DNA of 64,000 nt from Echinicola soli. Lineage in GTDB: Bacteria; Bacteroidota; Bacteroidia; Cytophagales; Cyclobacteriaceae. The stretch's first letter is position 1. Each line of letters starts with the position of its first letter. The notes under the pieces are model-generated. The model saw only the letters and a program-made list of their open reading frames with translations, searched no databases and was not told the DNA's origin. This document shows, one piece after another, positions 54,500 through 62,465 of this stretch. The stretch is from the NCBI RefSeq assembly GCF_006575665.1, contig NZ_CP041253.1, positions 2,889,001-2,953,000 on the forward strand, given 5' to 3'. Both the position numbers and the translations under genes were made by a program.

Positions 54500-54845
54500 G
54501 GAGAAGGGAGGTTCTAAAGGTTGTGAGGTTTTAAGGGAATGGGAAAGTTGAAGGAGGGTAAACATAGATGATATGGTGATGATTTCGTTCACCGAATGGA
54601 GGGGTATGTTGATTTCCTCATTCGTACACTTGGTTTTTAGCAATACCTGTATGTTAAAATGTTGGTTCTTTTTGTAACGATAAGATAGCTTGAAATGCTA
54701 TTTTGCAGTGTGATAAAGCACTAAATTACAAAGGAATGAGGGATAGAGGGCGTTCACAATTGGGTAAAGAGCGGAAGGGTTAGGAGAGGAAAATAATATT
54801 CCCTACAAATTCTATAGGGAAATTAGTTTTTGTAAAAAAATGTCG
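54500..54845. other. Intergenic region before the SAM riboswitch
   Basis: AT-rich DNA between the divergent arginase and riboswitch transcripts. A short open frame on the - strand (54,410-54,643) has no credible protein features. Nothing else is recognisable. Confidence 0.4.
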
Positions 54846-54853
54846 TACCTTTG
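54823..54853 (+). promoter_or_regulatory. Promoter of the SAM-riboswitch transcript
   Basis: TACCTTTG (54,846-54,853) is an exact TAnnTTTG -7 box. TTAG (54,823-54,826), exactly 19 nt upstream, matches the -33 TTTG at 3 of 4 positions. Transcription would start near 54,860, about 34 nt before the aptamer. Confidence 0.6.
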
Positions 54854-54893
54854 AAGCAGTTATTAGCGAAAAGCGGAGCAAGCTCAGTAGCTG

Positions 54894-55004
54894 ATTTATA
54901 AAGAATAGGGGAGAGAACAGGCTCAAAGAACCTATAGCAACCTATCCCTCTCATAAAGAGAAAAGGTGCTAAATCCTGCCGAAATCATTTGAGGACCTAT
55001 AAAT
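54894..55004 (+). ncRNA. SAM-I riboswitch aptamer
   Basis: All pairings of the SAM-I class can be drawn. P1 is ATTTATA/TATAAAT (54,894-54,900 with 54,998-55,004). P2 is ATAGG/CCTAT (54,905-54,909 with 54,931-54,935), with a GA-rich kink-turn-like strand GGAGAGAA. The pseudoknot is CAGG/CCTG (54,918-54,921 with 54,975-54,978). P3 is GCAACCT/AGGTGC (54,937-54,943 with 54,964-54,969), with an inner CTCT/AGAG helix. The conserved core AGCAACC and GGTGCTAAATCC matches textbook SAM-I. P4 is very short. The 3' strand of P1 ends 9 nt before the leader ORF start, so SAM binding could hide that start region. No terminator T-tract follows. Confidence 0.88.
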
Positions 55005-55013
55005 GTAAAAGCC

Positions 55014-55073
55014 ATGAGACTAACAATGCGAATGCAGAACTTGCTGAAAGAACCGAAAAGGTGTTGTTGCTGA
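55014..55073 (+). CDS. Leader peptide ending in three cysteines (MRLTMRMQNLLKEPKRCCC)
   Basis: A 19-codon ORF directly behind the SAM-I aptamer. Its last three sense codons are TGT TGT TGC, followed by TGA. A run of Cys codons at the end of a short upstream ORF is the pattern of a cysteine-sensing leader peptide; poly-Cys leaders are known in mycobacteria, and by analogy ribosomes would stall or slow here when Cys-tRNA is scarce. The Cys codons form the 5' arm of a hairpin with the stop codon in the loop. Internal ATGs at codons 5 and 7 are in frame. The main gene starts 56 nt after the stop. Translation of this ORF is inferred, not shown. Confidence 0.65.
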   Translation: MRLTMRMQNLLKEPKRCCC

Positions 55074-55082
55074 TCGCAACAA
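55064..55082 (+). promoter_or_regulatory. Hairpin formed by the Cys codons of the leader
   Basis: TTGTTGC/GCAACAA, a perfect 7-bp stem with loop TGATC that includes the leader stop TGA. Flanking GG/CC (55,060-55,061 and 55,085-55,086) may extend it. It is followed by an A-rich run, not T's, so it is not a terminator on this strand. It could instead act on RNA stability or on translation of the downstream gene. Confidence 0.6.
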
Positions 55083-55129
55083 ATCCGCAAAAAAAAAATT
55101 AACTAGTAACCATCTCAAATTAAGAAAAC

Positions 55130-55621
55130 ATGACAGCAATAGCTTCTAACTATAACATTTCCACCCAAAACAATAATATCTTCAGCTTTCAGTCAGTAAG
55201 TAGGAACAAAGACAAGGACCTGACTTCACTGAGTGCTTATGACTGGCTAGCACATAATGAATTTGTTCAATTGGAAGGCCAGGGATCTTTTGGTTTTCAT
55301 AATTATGCTGATGCCAATAAAAAATTCCAAGCAATTTATTTTACCCTAAAAGGAGATATAGCAGCGCATTATGCTTTCTTTAGGGGTATTGTTTTGGCGG
55401 GTCAGCCCAAAGAGATTTATTTGGAAAACATCCATGAAAATAGAAGTTTCACACTGAAGTTTTACAAAAAGAATGAAGCAGTGGCCAAGCAATACCTAGA
55501 GAAAATTTTCAGAATTGTAAATGAAGAAATCAGGTTTAAGCAAGTACTGAGAAAAGTGCTGATCAATCAAGAGAAGCACCGTTTAGAAGAAAAGTTGCTC
55601 TTGAATGAACTGAGCAATTAA
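55130..55621 (+). CDS. Protein of unknown function lacking Cys and internal Met, under SAM/Cys leader control
   Basis: A 163-aa, probably cytoplasmic protein with no signal peptide or TM segment. I do not recognise its family. The N-terminal 30 residues are Asn/Ser/Gln-rich (NISTQNNNIFSF). The middle has LSAYDWLAHNEFVQLEGQGSFGFHNY (split over residues 33-60) and IYFTLKGDIAAHYAFFRG. The last 55 residues are basic and helical (KQYLEKIFRIVNEEIRFKQVLRKVL). After the initiator there is not one Met or Cys, unusual for this length, and it sits behind a SAM riboswitch and a poly-Cys leader. I infer a protein made during sulfur limitation with minimal sulfur cost. The gene is alone, with a strong terminator 36 nt after it. 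The ATG at 55,130 is preceded by A-rich sequence, common in this phylum. Confidence 0.8.
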   Translation: MTAIASNYNISTQNNNIFSFQSVSRNKDKDLTSLSAYDWLAHNEFVQLEGQGSFGFHNYADANKKFQAIYFTLKGDIAAHYAFFRGIVLAGQPKEIYLENIHENRSFTLKFYKKNEAVAKQYLEKIFRIVNEEIRFKQVLRKVLINQEKHRLEEKLLLNELSN

Positions 55622-55657
55622 GATACAATAATAAGCCATCACTAATAACCATAAATA

Positions 55658-55695
55658 AAAGAACCCTTGATATAGCATCAAGGGTTCTTTTTTTG
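55658..55695 (+). terminator. Strong terminator after the Cys/Met-free protein gene
   Basis: AAAAGAACCCTTGAT/ATCAAGGGTTCTTTTTTT, a 13-bp or longer perfect stem with ATAGC loop and a T-tract. It makes the riboswitch unit monocistronic apart from the leader ORF. Confidence 0.92.
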
Positions 55696-56056
55696 GCCAA
55701 AGAGAAATGCAGGATTAGGGGCAAGCAATATTTCTGGGAGAAGATAAATTCTTGATGTTTTTTTAGAATCCCCTTTCCCTGTTGATCATTGGAACAATGC
55801 TCTAGCGGTTGGAAATGGGTTTTAGCGGATCAAGCCATATTTTTGGGGGCGGGAGAAGATTTATATTCATTTGGTATGTCGCCACGAAGTCGCCAAGACA
55901 CGAAGTGTTTTGTAGGCGGATTCTAAATTTCATGGAAAACAAACAGCTTTGGGTCTTAGAATCTTTGTGGCAAAAAAACAAAAAGGAAATCCTATTAAAA
56001 TAAAGGGATTCATGCCCTCAACTTTTTCGCTTGCCTCATTTTTAGCACATTTTGAG

Positions 56057-56243
56057 ACTAAGCAATATTTCTGGAAGATGAGAGATTTCCAGGTGGTTTT
56101 GGTAAGCATATTTCTCTTTAATTTAGCAATAGTAATGCGTGCTCCAGTATAAAAAAATCAGCGTAAATCTTATTAATCTGCATCATCTGCGTGCTATCGA
56201 AACTAACCCTAATCCCCCCAACTTTTCCGCTTGATCCGTTTTA
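56057..56243. repeat. Composite intergenic repeat, copy 3 (uninterrupted)
   Basis: 187 bp running from ACTAAGCAATATTTCTGG through TTTAGCAATAGTAATGCGTGC to AATCAGCGTAAATC and CCGCTTGATCC. It is the contiguous version of the two blocks split at 1677-2020. Its second part also matches 47,703-47,795. It is non-coding. Confidence 0.7.
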
Positions 56244-56340
56244 GCGTGAATTTATGGGTGTTGGCCAGGTGATTGCTGCTAAAACCGTAATCATTTTATT
56301 CGGCTATTTACCGTGGCCGTTGTCCATGACTATGAATATG

Positions 56341-56379
56341 AAGAGGCTGCCTGATTCCGATGAGATCAGGCAGCCTCTT
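56341..56379. terminator. Perfect 15-bp hairpin, terminator-like
   Basis: AAGAGGCTGCCTGAT and ATCAGGCAGCCTCTT with a 9-nt loop. GAGGCTGCCT-type stems are common terminators in this phylum, but the following bases (GGTTTGG) are poor in T, and no gene ends right beside it. It may be a relic of a lost gene or act on the RND operon ending at 56,531. Confidence 0.45.
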
Positions 56380-56530
56380 GGTTTGGAACCACTCTTCAAT
56401 TCCAATTTTTTAAATAAAGAATCAGCGGAGATCTGCCCAACCTGTCCCGTCGGGGCGGATCAGCGTTACCTGCTTCCATATAAAATAGCGTCTGCCATGC
56501 CCATATTCCAATATTTCCGCTTGATCTGAG

Positions 56531-57991
56531 TTATTTCCAACCGCCTCCAAGGCTGCGGTACAGCTCGATATTGGCGATGGCCAATTGTGTTTTTAGCCTT
56601 ACCAGTTCCATTTGGTTTTCCAGGGCATCTTCCTGTGCATTGATGATCTCCAAGTAACTGGCAAACCCACTTTGGAAGAGTAGAAAAGCGTCTTTTACAC
56701 CTTTATTGGTGACTTGAAGCCTTTCTTCTACAATATCATGGGCTTCCTGAAGCTTTTCTATAGTCACAAGGGCATTGGATACTTCGCCGACTGCACCTAC
56801 AATGGTTTCCTTAAAATCCAGTTGGGCGATTTCCCTTTTGTTGACCGCGATGAGGTGATTGGTTTTCAACTTGCGATTTTGGAAAATCGGTTGGAAAATA
56901 GCGCCGTTCAGCACGGCAAATCCAGCTCCCAAGGGGTCAAGAAAGTGCTCGATCTGATAAGAATTGAGACCGACCCCACCACTTATGGTCAGCGATGGAT
57001 ATTTCATGGCCTGCGTTACACCGACATTGGCATTACTGATAATCAAATTGTATTCAGACGCTGCGATGTCCGGTCTGTTCTGGATCAGTTCCAGTGGCAC
57101 ACCTGTTTGGTAAGTGCTGTCAAAGGTGATGTCCTCCAAGTGATGGACGAGGTCCAGCTCTCGGGGCGACCGTCCCAGCAACTCGTTGAGACGTGTTTCC
57201 TGGATGGCATAATCCCTTTCCAGATCAGGGATCAACGCTTTGGCACGTAGCATTTGTGATTCGGTCTGTTGCACGGCCAGGGAGGTTGTTTCTCCCGCAT
57301 CATACTGTAGCTTAACGATTCGAAGTGTGTTTTTACTCAATTCGTAGTTCCGCTTGGAAACCGTTAGCTGTGATTTGAGCATGAGCATGTTTAGGTAAGT
57401 AGTCGCCACTTCTGAGACCAATGCCGTTTGTACAGCTTTTCTGAATTCCTGGGTTTTCATAAACGATGCCCGGGCAGCCTCTTTTTGCCACCGGAGCTTT
57501 CCCCAGATATCTATTTCCCAGCTGGCTTGCAGGGAGGAAACGTACTCCATCCGCTCGGTATACAACGAGGTAGGGATATCATCTCCGTGGTTCCTTCTTG
57601 CTCTATTGGAACCATAGTTATTATAATACTCTGAATAATATTCGCGGTTATATTTAAAAGGGGAAGCGCCTAGAGAAGGCAGGAAGTTAGCCTTGGACTG
57701 CTGCAGGTTCTGATAGCCAATGTCGATTTCCTTTGTCATTTTTTGCATGTCAAAGTTATTGGACAAGGCTGAATCGATCAGACCAACCAACATAGAGTCT
57801 TTGAAATAGGCTTTCCAATCGACCGATGCCATGGGCTTTTTGCCCGTCATCAAGCTGTCCCTGAGGCTGTCCGCTCCGTAGTATTGGTCAGGAAAATCTA
57901 TTTCTGGCCTTTTATAGCTTTGCCCTACTTTACAACCAGCCATCGCTATTACGACCAGGGCAAGGGGCAATATGTTTTTTAGCGAATTCAT
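56531..57991 (-). CDS. TolC/NodT-family outer-membrane efflux lipoprotein
   Basis: A 486-aa protein with a lipoprotein signal peptide (LALVVIAMAGC, Cys near residue 19), as in OprM/NodT channels. It then shows GQSYKRPEIDFPDQYYG and VDWKAYFKDSMLVGLIDSALSNNFDMQ, typical of the group, and two outer-membrane efflux repeats (about 60-265 and 275-475). QNRPDIAASEYNLIISNANVGVTQA and LYRSLGGGWK at the end are near-canonical. It is the outer-membrane duct of the RND system encoded upstream, 2 nt from acrB. Confidence 0.93.
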   Translation of the reverse strand: MNSLKNILPLALVVIAMAGCKVGQSYKRPEIDFPDQYYGADSLRDSLMTGKKPMASVDWKAYFKDSMLVGLIDSALSNNFDMQKMTKEIDIGYQNLQQSKANFLPSLGASPFKYNREYYSEYYNNYGSNRARRNHGDDIPTSLYTERMEYVSSLQASWEIDIWGKLRWQKEAARASFMKTQEFRKAVQTALVSEVATTYLNMLMLKSQLTVSKRNYELSKNTLRIVKLQYDAGETTSLAVQQTESQMLRAKALIPDLERDYAIQETRLNELLGRSPRELDLVHHLEDITFDSTYQTGVPLELIQNRPDIAASEYNLIISNANVGVTQAMKYPSLTISGGVGLNSYQIEHFLDPLGAGFAVLNGAIFQPIFQNRKLKTNHLIAVNKREIAQLDFKETIVGAVGEVSNALVTIEKLQEAHDIVEERLQVTNKGVKDAFLLFQSGFASYLEIINAQEDALENQMELVRLKTQLAIANIELYRSLGGGWK

Positions 57992-57993
57992 AG

Positions 57994-60900
57994 TTATTCT
58001 TTTTCAATGGTTTCAATAAAGTACCTGTCTTGGATCTGCTGGAAAATATAGGCCAGTACAGGGATGAAAATTACCCCTAGACTGATGCCGAAAATCATCC
58101 CACCAGCTGTGCCGATACTTACTGATTTGGTTCCCTGTGCAGAGGAGCCTACCGAAAACATCAACGGTACCAAGCCCGCCGTAAAGGCAAAGGATGTCAT
58201 CAAAATAGGACGGATTCGAAGGGCACAAGCCTCTATGACTGCGTCAGCTACGTTCAGCCCTTCTTTTCTCTTTTGTGATACAAACTCCACGATCAGGATA
58301 GCGTTTTTGGCCAATAAGCCTACCAGCATCACCAGCCCGACTTGCACGTAGATGTTATTTTCGATACCTGCAAGGTTGATAAATACAAACACACCCAGGA
58401 TACCGGCTGGAAGGGAGAGGATCACCGCCATGGGCAACCAGAAACTCTCATATTGGGCCGCCAGGATGAAATAGATCAGGATGATACTGATGGCAAATAT
58501 CATTGTGGTATTGGATCCTGATTTTTTTTCTTCCAAGCTCATTCCTGTCCATTCGAAGCCAAGGTTGGCGGGAAGTTTACTTTCGCTCAACTCCTCGATG
58601 ACTCCCATGACATCCCCGGTACTGTATCCTTTGGCAGGGGTGATATTGATCCGTGCTGCACTATAAAGGTTGTATCTGAAGACTGTCTCGGGGCCATAGG
58701 TTTCTTCCAGTTTCACGAAGGTGTTGATCGGAACCATTTCACCTTGGCTGTTTTTGACCATGATCGAGTTAATGGCATCGGGCGTTTCCCTGTATTGGGT
58801 GTCGGATTGCATATAGACCATGTATTGGCGGGTAAAGCGGTTAAAGTCACCCACCCGGGTACGACCAAAGTTGGACTGGATCGTGAACATCATATCCTTT
58901 ACGCTGACGCCCATGGCCTTGGCCTTTTCGTAGTCGATCTTGATTTTATATTGTGGAAAATTGGGATTGTAAGAAGTGAAGGCCTTTTCTATGGCTTCTT
59001 GCTTGGTGAGTTCATTGATAAACCCATTGATCAATTGCCCAAATTCCCCATAGTCACCATCCGAATAATCTTGAAGGACGATCTGTACCCCGTCAAAGTT
59101 GCCAAAGCCCTGTACGGTAGGACGTGGATAAATATTGATATTGGCTTCGCTGAGCACGCCGAGTTTTTGGGTGAGGTGCTTTACCACTTCACCGATTTCC
59201 CTTACATCGCCCCGCTTTCCGATTTCCCGTAATTTGATATATCCCAATCCCGTGGAGGAGCTCTCAGAATCATCCACAATATTATATCCTGACACGGTAT
59301 TGACACTGGCTACGGCGGTCTCTTTACGAAGTAGGGAGTCTGCTTGCTTCAATATTTGATTAGTACGGTGAAGGGAGGATCCTTCCGGCATGGTGAGGGA
59401 AAATATCAGGAAGTTATCATCCTCTGTGGGAATAAATCCTTTGGGCGTGGTCGTGGCCATTAGAAAAGTCAATCCGGAAACCACTACCAAGCCTCCCATG
59501 GTCCACCATTTATGGCGAATGCACCATTTTACCACGGTGAGGTACTTCTCTGTAAACTTATCAAAAGCGCTGTCAAATTTTCGCAGCCCCTTATCACGAA
59601 GCGTTTTGGCGGTATTTGCTGCTCGGCTTTCACGAATCCGTTCTATAAGTGGAATGCGCTTTCGTTTTTTGTTAGGATCCTTTTCTTTAAGGATCATGGC
59701 ACTGAGTACCGGTACCAGTGTAAGGGCATTTACCGCTGAAATCAGCACGGCAAAGATAATGGTATAAGCAAATTCCTGATAGAATACACCAACTGGCCCA
59801 TCCAAGAATCCAACAGGTAGGAAAACCGCGGCAATTACAATGGTAATGGAAATGATTGCCCCTGTGATCTCTGACATCGCCACGACGACTGCGTCTTTGA
59901 CTTTGAGACCTTCATCTTCCATTTTTTCATAGATCGCCTCGATGACGACGATGGCATCATCCACCACTATACCGATGGCCAATACGATAGAAAACATGCT
60001 GAGCACATTCATCGTGGCGCCTATCATATTGAGAAAGAAGAAAGTACCAATTAGTGAAACTGGGATCGAAATAGCTGTAATTAGGGTGGCGCGGGTATTT
60101 TGGAGGAAAATAAAAACCACCAAAAACACCAGCACAAAGGCTTCCATCAGTGTTTTTTGAACATGGTGCATGGACTCATCAATCTGGTCGCGCACACTGT
60201 AAGAAATTTTATATTCCATTCCCTCTGGGAAAGCCTTGGCCTGGTCTTCCAGTACTTTTCTTACGGCTTTATCGATCTCCACGGCATTGGCTCCTTGCTG
60301 CTGCACAATGTCAATGGTCACCGCAGACATGCCATCAAGCTTATTGTCACTGGCATAGTTGGATGCCCCAAATTCCAGTCTGGCGACATCCTTTAGCCGC
60401 AATTGGGTGCCATCATCTTCGGTTTTGATCACGAGGTTTTCGTATTCGTCGGGCTCACTGAAGCGTCCGGTGTGCTTCATTACGATTTCAAAAACTTCAT
60501 CGGAATTTTCCCCGAATTTACCAGGGGCCGCTTCGAAACTTTGATCTCGTACTTGGTTGTAGACTTCCCTCGGAGTCAGGCCATAAAGGGCCATTTTTTC
60601 AGGGTTAAGCCATATCCGCATGGCATAATCCCTCGAGCGGAGGATCGATGCCTCTGCGATGCCACTTACCCTTTTCAGCTCCCGACGGATGTTCATCCTG
60701 GTATAGGCATTAAGAAAGGTCTCGTCATAGACTCCATCACTGTAAATTTGGATGGTCATCAGGGAGCCTTTGAGCCGTTTGAGCACGACGATCCCTGCTT
60801 CTCTTACTTCGGAAGGGATGGACTCCATGACTTGCGATATCCTGTTTTGGATTTCTACGGCTGCCACATTAGGGTCCGTCCCCGGCTCGAAGTACACAGT

Positions 60901-61170
60901 AGATCGGCCACGTCCAGAGTTGGTCGCTGTAGAGTTGATATAACTCATGTTTTCAGCACCGTTGATGGCTTCTTCTAAGGGAAGTAGTACGGATTTGGCT
61001 ACTGTTTCTGCGTTGGCACCTGGGTAATATACCTGCACGCTGACACTGGGCGGTGCAATCTCCGGAAACCGCTCTACAGGTAGCTGGCTAATGCTCCCCG
61101 CTCCGGCCAGTATCAGGAGAATCGAAATTACCAAAGCCAGCACGGGCCTGTTAATTATATTTTTGATCAT
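57994..61170 (-). CDS. HAE1-family RND multidrug efflux permease (AcrB-like)
   Basis: A 1058-aa inner-membrane drug/proton antiporter with 12 TM helices in two halves. It shows FPEIAPPSVSVQVYYPGANAETV near residue 37, the TM4 proton-relay pair Asp404-Asp405 in GIVVDDAIVVIEAI, GFIPTEDDNFLIFSLTMPEGSS at the start of the second periplasmic loop, and GLLAKNAILIVEF with the conserved TM10 Lys. It pumps hydrophobic compounds to the TolC-like channel. It follows the adaptor gene after a 137-bp gap. No repressor gene is in the window. Confidence 0.95.
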   Translation of the reverse strand: MIKNIINRPVLALVISILLILAGAGSISQLPVERFPEIAPPSVSVQVYYPGANAETVAKSVLLPLEEAINGAENMSYINSTATNSGRGRSTVYFEPGTDPNVAAVEIQNRISQVMESIPSEVREAGIVVLKRLKGSLMTIQIYSDGVYDETFLNAYTRMNIRRELKRVSGIAEASILRSRDYAMRIWLNPEKMALYGLTPREVYNQVRDQSFEAAPGKFGENSDEVFEIVMKHTGRFSEPDEYENLVIKTEDDGTQLRLKDVARLEFGASNYASDNKLDGMSAVTIDIVQQQGANAVEIDKAVRKVLEDQAKAFPEGMEYKISYSVRDQIDESMHHVQKTLMEAFVLVFLVVFIFLQNTRATLITAISIPVSLIGTFFFLNMIGATMNVLSMFSIVLAIGIVVDDAIVVIEAIYEKMEDEGLKVKDAVVVAMSEITGAIISITIVIAAVFLPVGFLDGPVGVFYQEFAYTIIFAVLISAVNALTLVPVLSAMILKEKDPNKKRKRIPLIERIRESRAANTAKTLRDKGLRKFDSAFDKFTEKYLTVVKWCIRHKWWTMGGLVVVSGLTFLMATTTPKGFIPTEDDNFLIFSLTMPEGSSLHRTNQILKQADSLLRKETAVASVNTVSGYNIVDDSESSSTGLGYIKLREIGKRGDVREIGEVVKHLTQKLGVLSEANINIYPRPTVQGFGNFDGVQIVLQDYSDGDYGEFGQLINGFINELTKQEAIEKAFTSYNPNFPQYKIKIDYEKAKAMGVSVKDMMFTIQSNFGRTRVGDFNRFTRQYMVYMQSDTQYRETPDAINSIMVKNSQGEMVPINTFVKLEETYGPETVFRYNLYSAARINITPAKGYSTGDVMGVIEELSESKLPANLGFEWTGMSLEEKKSGSNTTMIFAISIILIYFILAAQYESFWLPMAVILSLPAGILGVFVFINLAGIENNIYVQVGLVMLVGLLAKNAILIVEFVSQKRKEGLNVADAVIEACALRIRPILMTSFAFTAGLVPLMFSVGSSAQGTKSVSIGTAGGMIFGISLGVIFIPVLAYIFQQIQDRYFIETIEKE

Positions 61171-61307
61171 CTGCTTATGTCTTTGTCTTACAAAAAGGTG
61201 ATGGTGAGATCTAAGGACATGGATATAGCTTTCCTATTTCCACGCGTGAATCAACTAAAGCTTACCATTTACGTCTGTGGTTAAACAATAAATTGGAAAG
61301 GCCTGCA

Positions 61308-62465
61308 CTATTCGTCAGAGGAGAGTAGCTGGCCTTGCTGGAGTGGTTTTACTTTTACCCCATCCGTTAACTTATCCAGTCCGGAAGTTACAATGCGGTC
61401 ATCAGGGGATAAGGAGCCATCACTGACGATGTATTTTTTCCCAGACCTTCCTTCTATTTTGATCTCTATGCGGTTTACGGTGTTGTCATCGTTTAAAGTG
61501 TAAACAAATTTTTTGTCATGAATTGAAGCGGTGGCTCCCTGCGGGATCAAAATGGCATCAGGGTAAATCTGTTCCATAAGGATTTTTCCCGTGTTTCCAG
61601 ATCTTAAGAGGGTGTCAGGATTGGAAAAACGTGCACGTAGGGCAATGGACCCGGTAGAGCGGTTGATCTGACCAGAGTTGGCGTCAATCGTCCCTACTTT
61701 GTCATAAATGCTTCCATCTGCCAAAATCAGCTTTACATTAGGATTCAGTTTTTTGGAGTTCGAATCCTTTTTCATTCTTTCATAATATAGGTAGTCTGAT
61801 TCACTCATGGAAAAATAGACATACACTTCATGGACGTTGGAAAGGGTCGTCAAAGGCTCTGAATCCGTTTTCTTGACCACGTTACCGATGGAGCGGGGAA
61901 TTCTGCCCATAAACCCATTAACTGGAGCTTTGATGGTGGTAAAATCCAGGTTAATACGCATGTTGGCAGCTACGGCTTCTGCTTGTTCCAAGGAAGACTT
62001 CGCTACTTCATAATCTGCCAGCGTAGTTTGCATTCTTACTTCAGAGATCACCTCATTATCAATGAGGGGCTGTAAGCGATCGATCTCTGTTTGGGCCTTA
62101 CGGAGTTTGGCTTTTTCCAATTCTACGTTGGCTTGAGCATTTTTGAGGTTTTCCATGTAGGGTTGGTTGTTGATTTTGAAAAGGGACTGACCTTTCTCTA
62201 CAAAATCCCCTTCATCCACATAGATTTGTTCCAGAATACCATCCACCTGGGGGCGGATTTCGACATTTTCAACTCCTTCAATGGATCCAAGATACTGATA
62301 GGACCGTGCAGCCTTTTCTTCTTTTAGGCTGATTACAGGAAGGGGCAAACCCTCATCTACCTTTTTTTCTTCCTTGCACCCAAAAAATATAATACCTGCC
62401 ATTAAAATCAATGGCAAAGGAAAATACTTGAAGTGAGTTTCTTTTAATAACATATTTTTAGACAT
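61308..62465 (-). CDS. RND efflux periplasmic adaptor (AcrA/MexA-like lipoprotein)
   Basis: A 385-aa membrane-fusion lipoprotein. The signal segment LPLILMAGIIFFGC ends at the acylated Cys near residue 30. The domain order is canonical: lipoyl half (VENVEIRPQVDGILEQIYVDEGDFVEKGQSLF), alpha-hairpin (about 100-160), second lipoyl half (TTIKAPVNGFMGRIPRSIGNVV), beta-barrel (VYVYFSMSESDYLYY) and membrane-proximal domain (ILIPQGATASIHDKKFVYTL). It bridges the AcrB-like pump and the outer channel. It is first in the operon. An alternative start is Met5. Confidence 0.94.
   Translation of the reverse strand: MSKNMLLKETHFKYFPLPLILMAGIIFFGCKEEKKVDEGLPLPVISLKEEKAARSYQYLGSIEGVENVEIRPQVDGILEQIYVDEGDFVEKGQSLFKINNQPYMENLKNAQANVELEKAKLRKAQTEIDRLQPLIDNEVISEVRMQTTLADYEVAKSSLEQAEAVAANMRINLDFTTIKAPVNGFMGRIPRSIGNVVKKTDSEPLTTLSNVHEVYVYFSMSESDYLYYERMKKDSNSKKLNPNVKLILADGSIYDKVGTIDANSGQINRSTGSIALRARFSNPDTLLRSGNTGKILMEQIYPDAILIPQGATASIHDKKFVYTLNDDNTVNRIEIKIEGRSGKKYIVSDGSLSPDDRIVTSGLDKLTDGVKVKPLQQGQLLSSDE

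Larger units (their letters stand above)
55696..56530. other. Gene-free region with degenerate repeats
   Basis: About 830 bp. Short open frames here do not resemble proteins and coincide with repeats. Fragments AGCAATATTTCTGGGAGAAGAT (near 55,724) and CATATTTTTGGGGGCGGGAGAAGATT (near 55,838) echo the block starting at 1677. CGTCGGGGCGGATCAGCG near 56,446 resembles other repeat pieces. Confidence 0.5.

Noticed and set aside
54410..54643. 77-codon frame on the - strand upstream of arginase
   Set aside because: Low-complexity composition, no recognisable start context or domain, and it overlaps the arginase promoter region.
55060..55095. Leader hairpin as an intrinsic terminator
   Set aside because: It is followed by ten A residues on the transcript strand, not U's, so intrinsic termination on this strand is unlikely.
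55809..56529. Several 64-91 codon frames between the sulfur-free protein gene and the RND operon
   Set aside because: They coincide with dispersed repeats and decayed sequence; none has protein-like composition.
61750..61775. GTTCGAATCC-like string resembling a tRNA T-arm
   Set aside because: It is inside the RND adaptor gene and there is no surrounding cloverleaf. No tRNA was found anywhere in the window.
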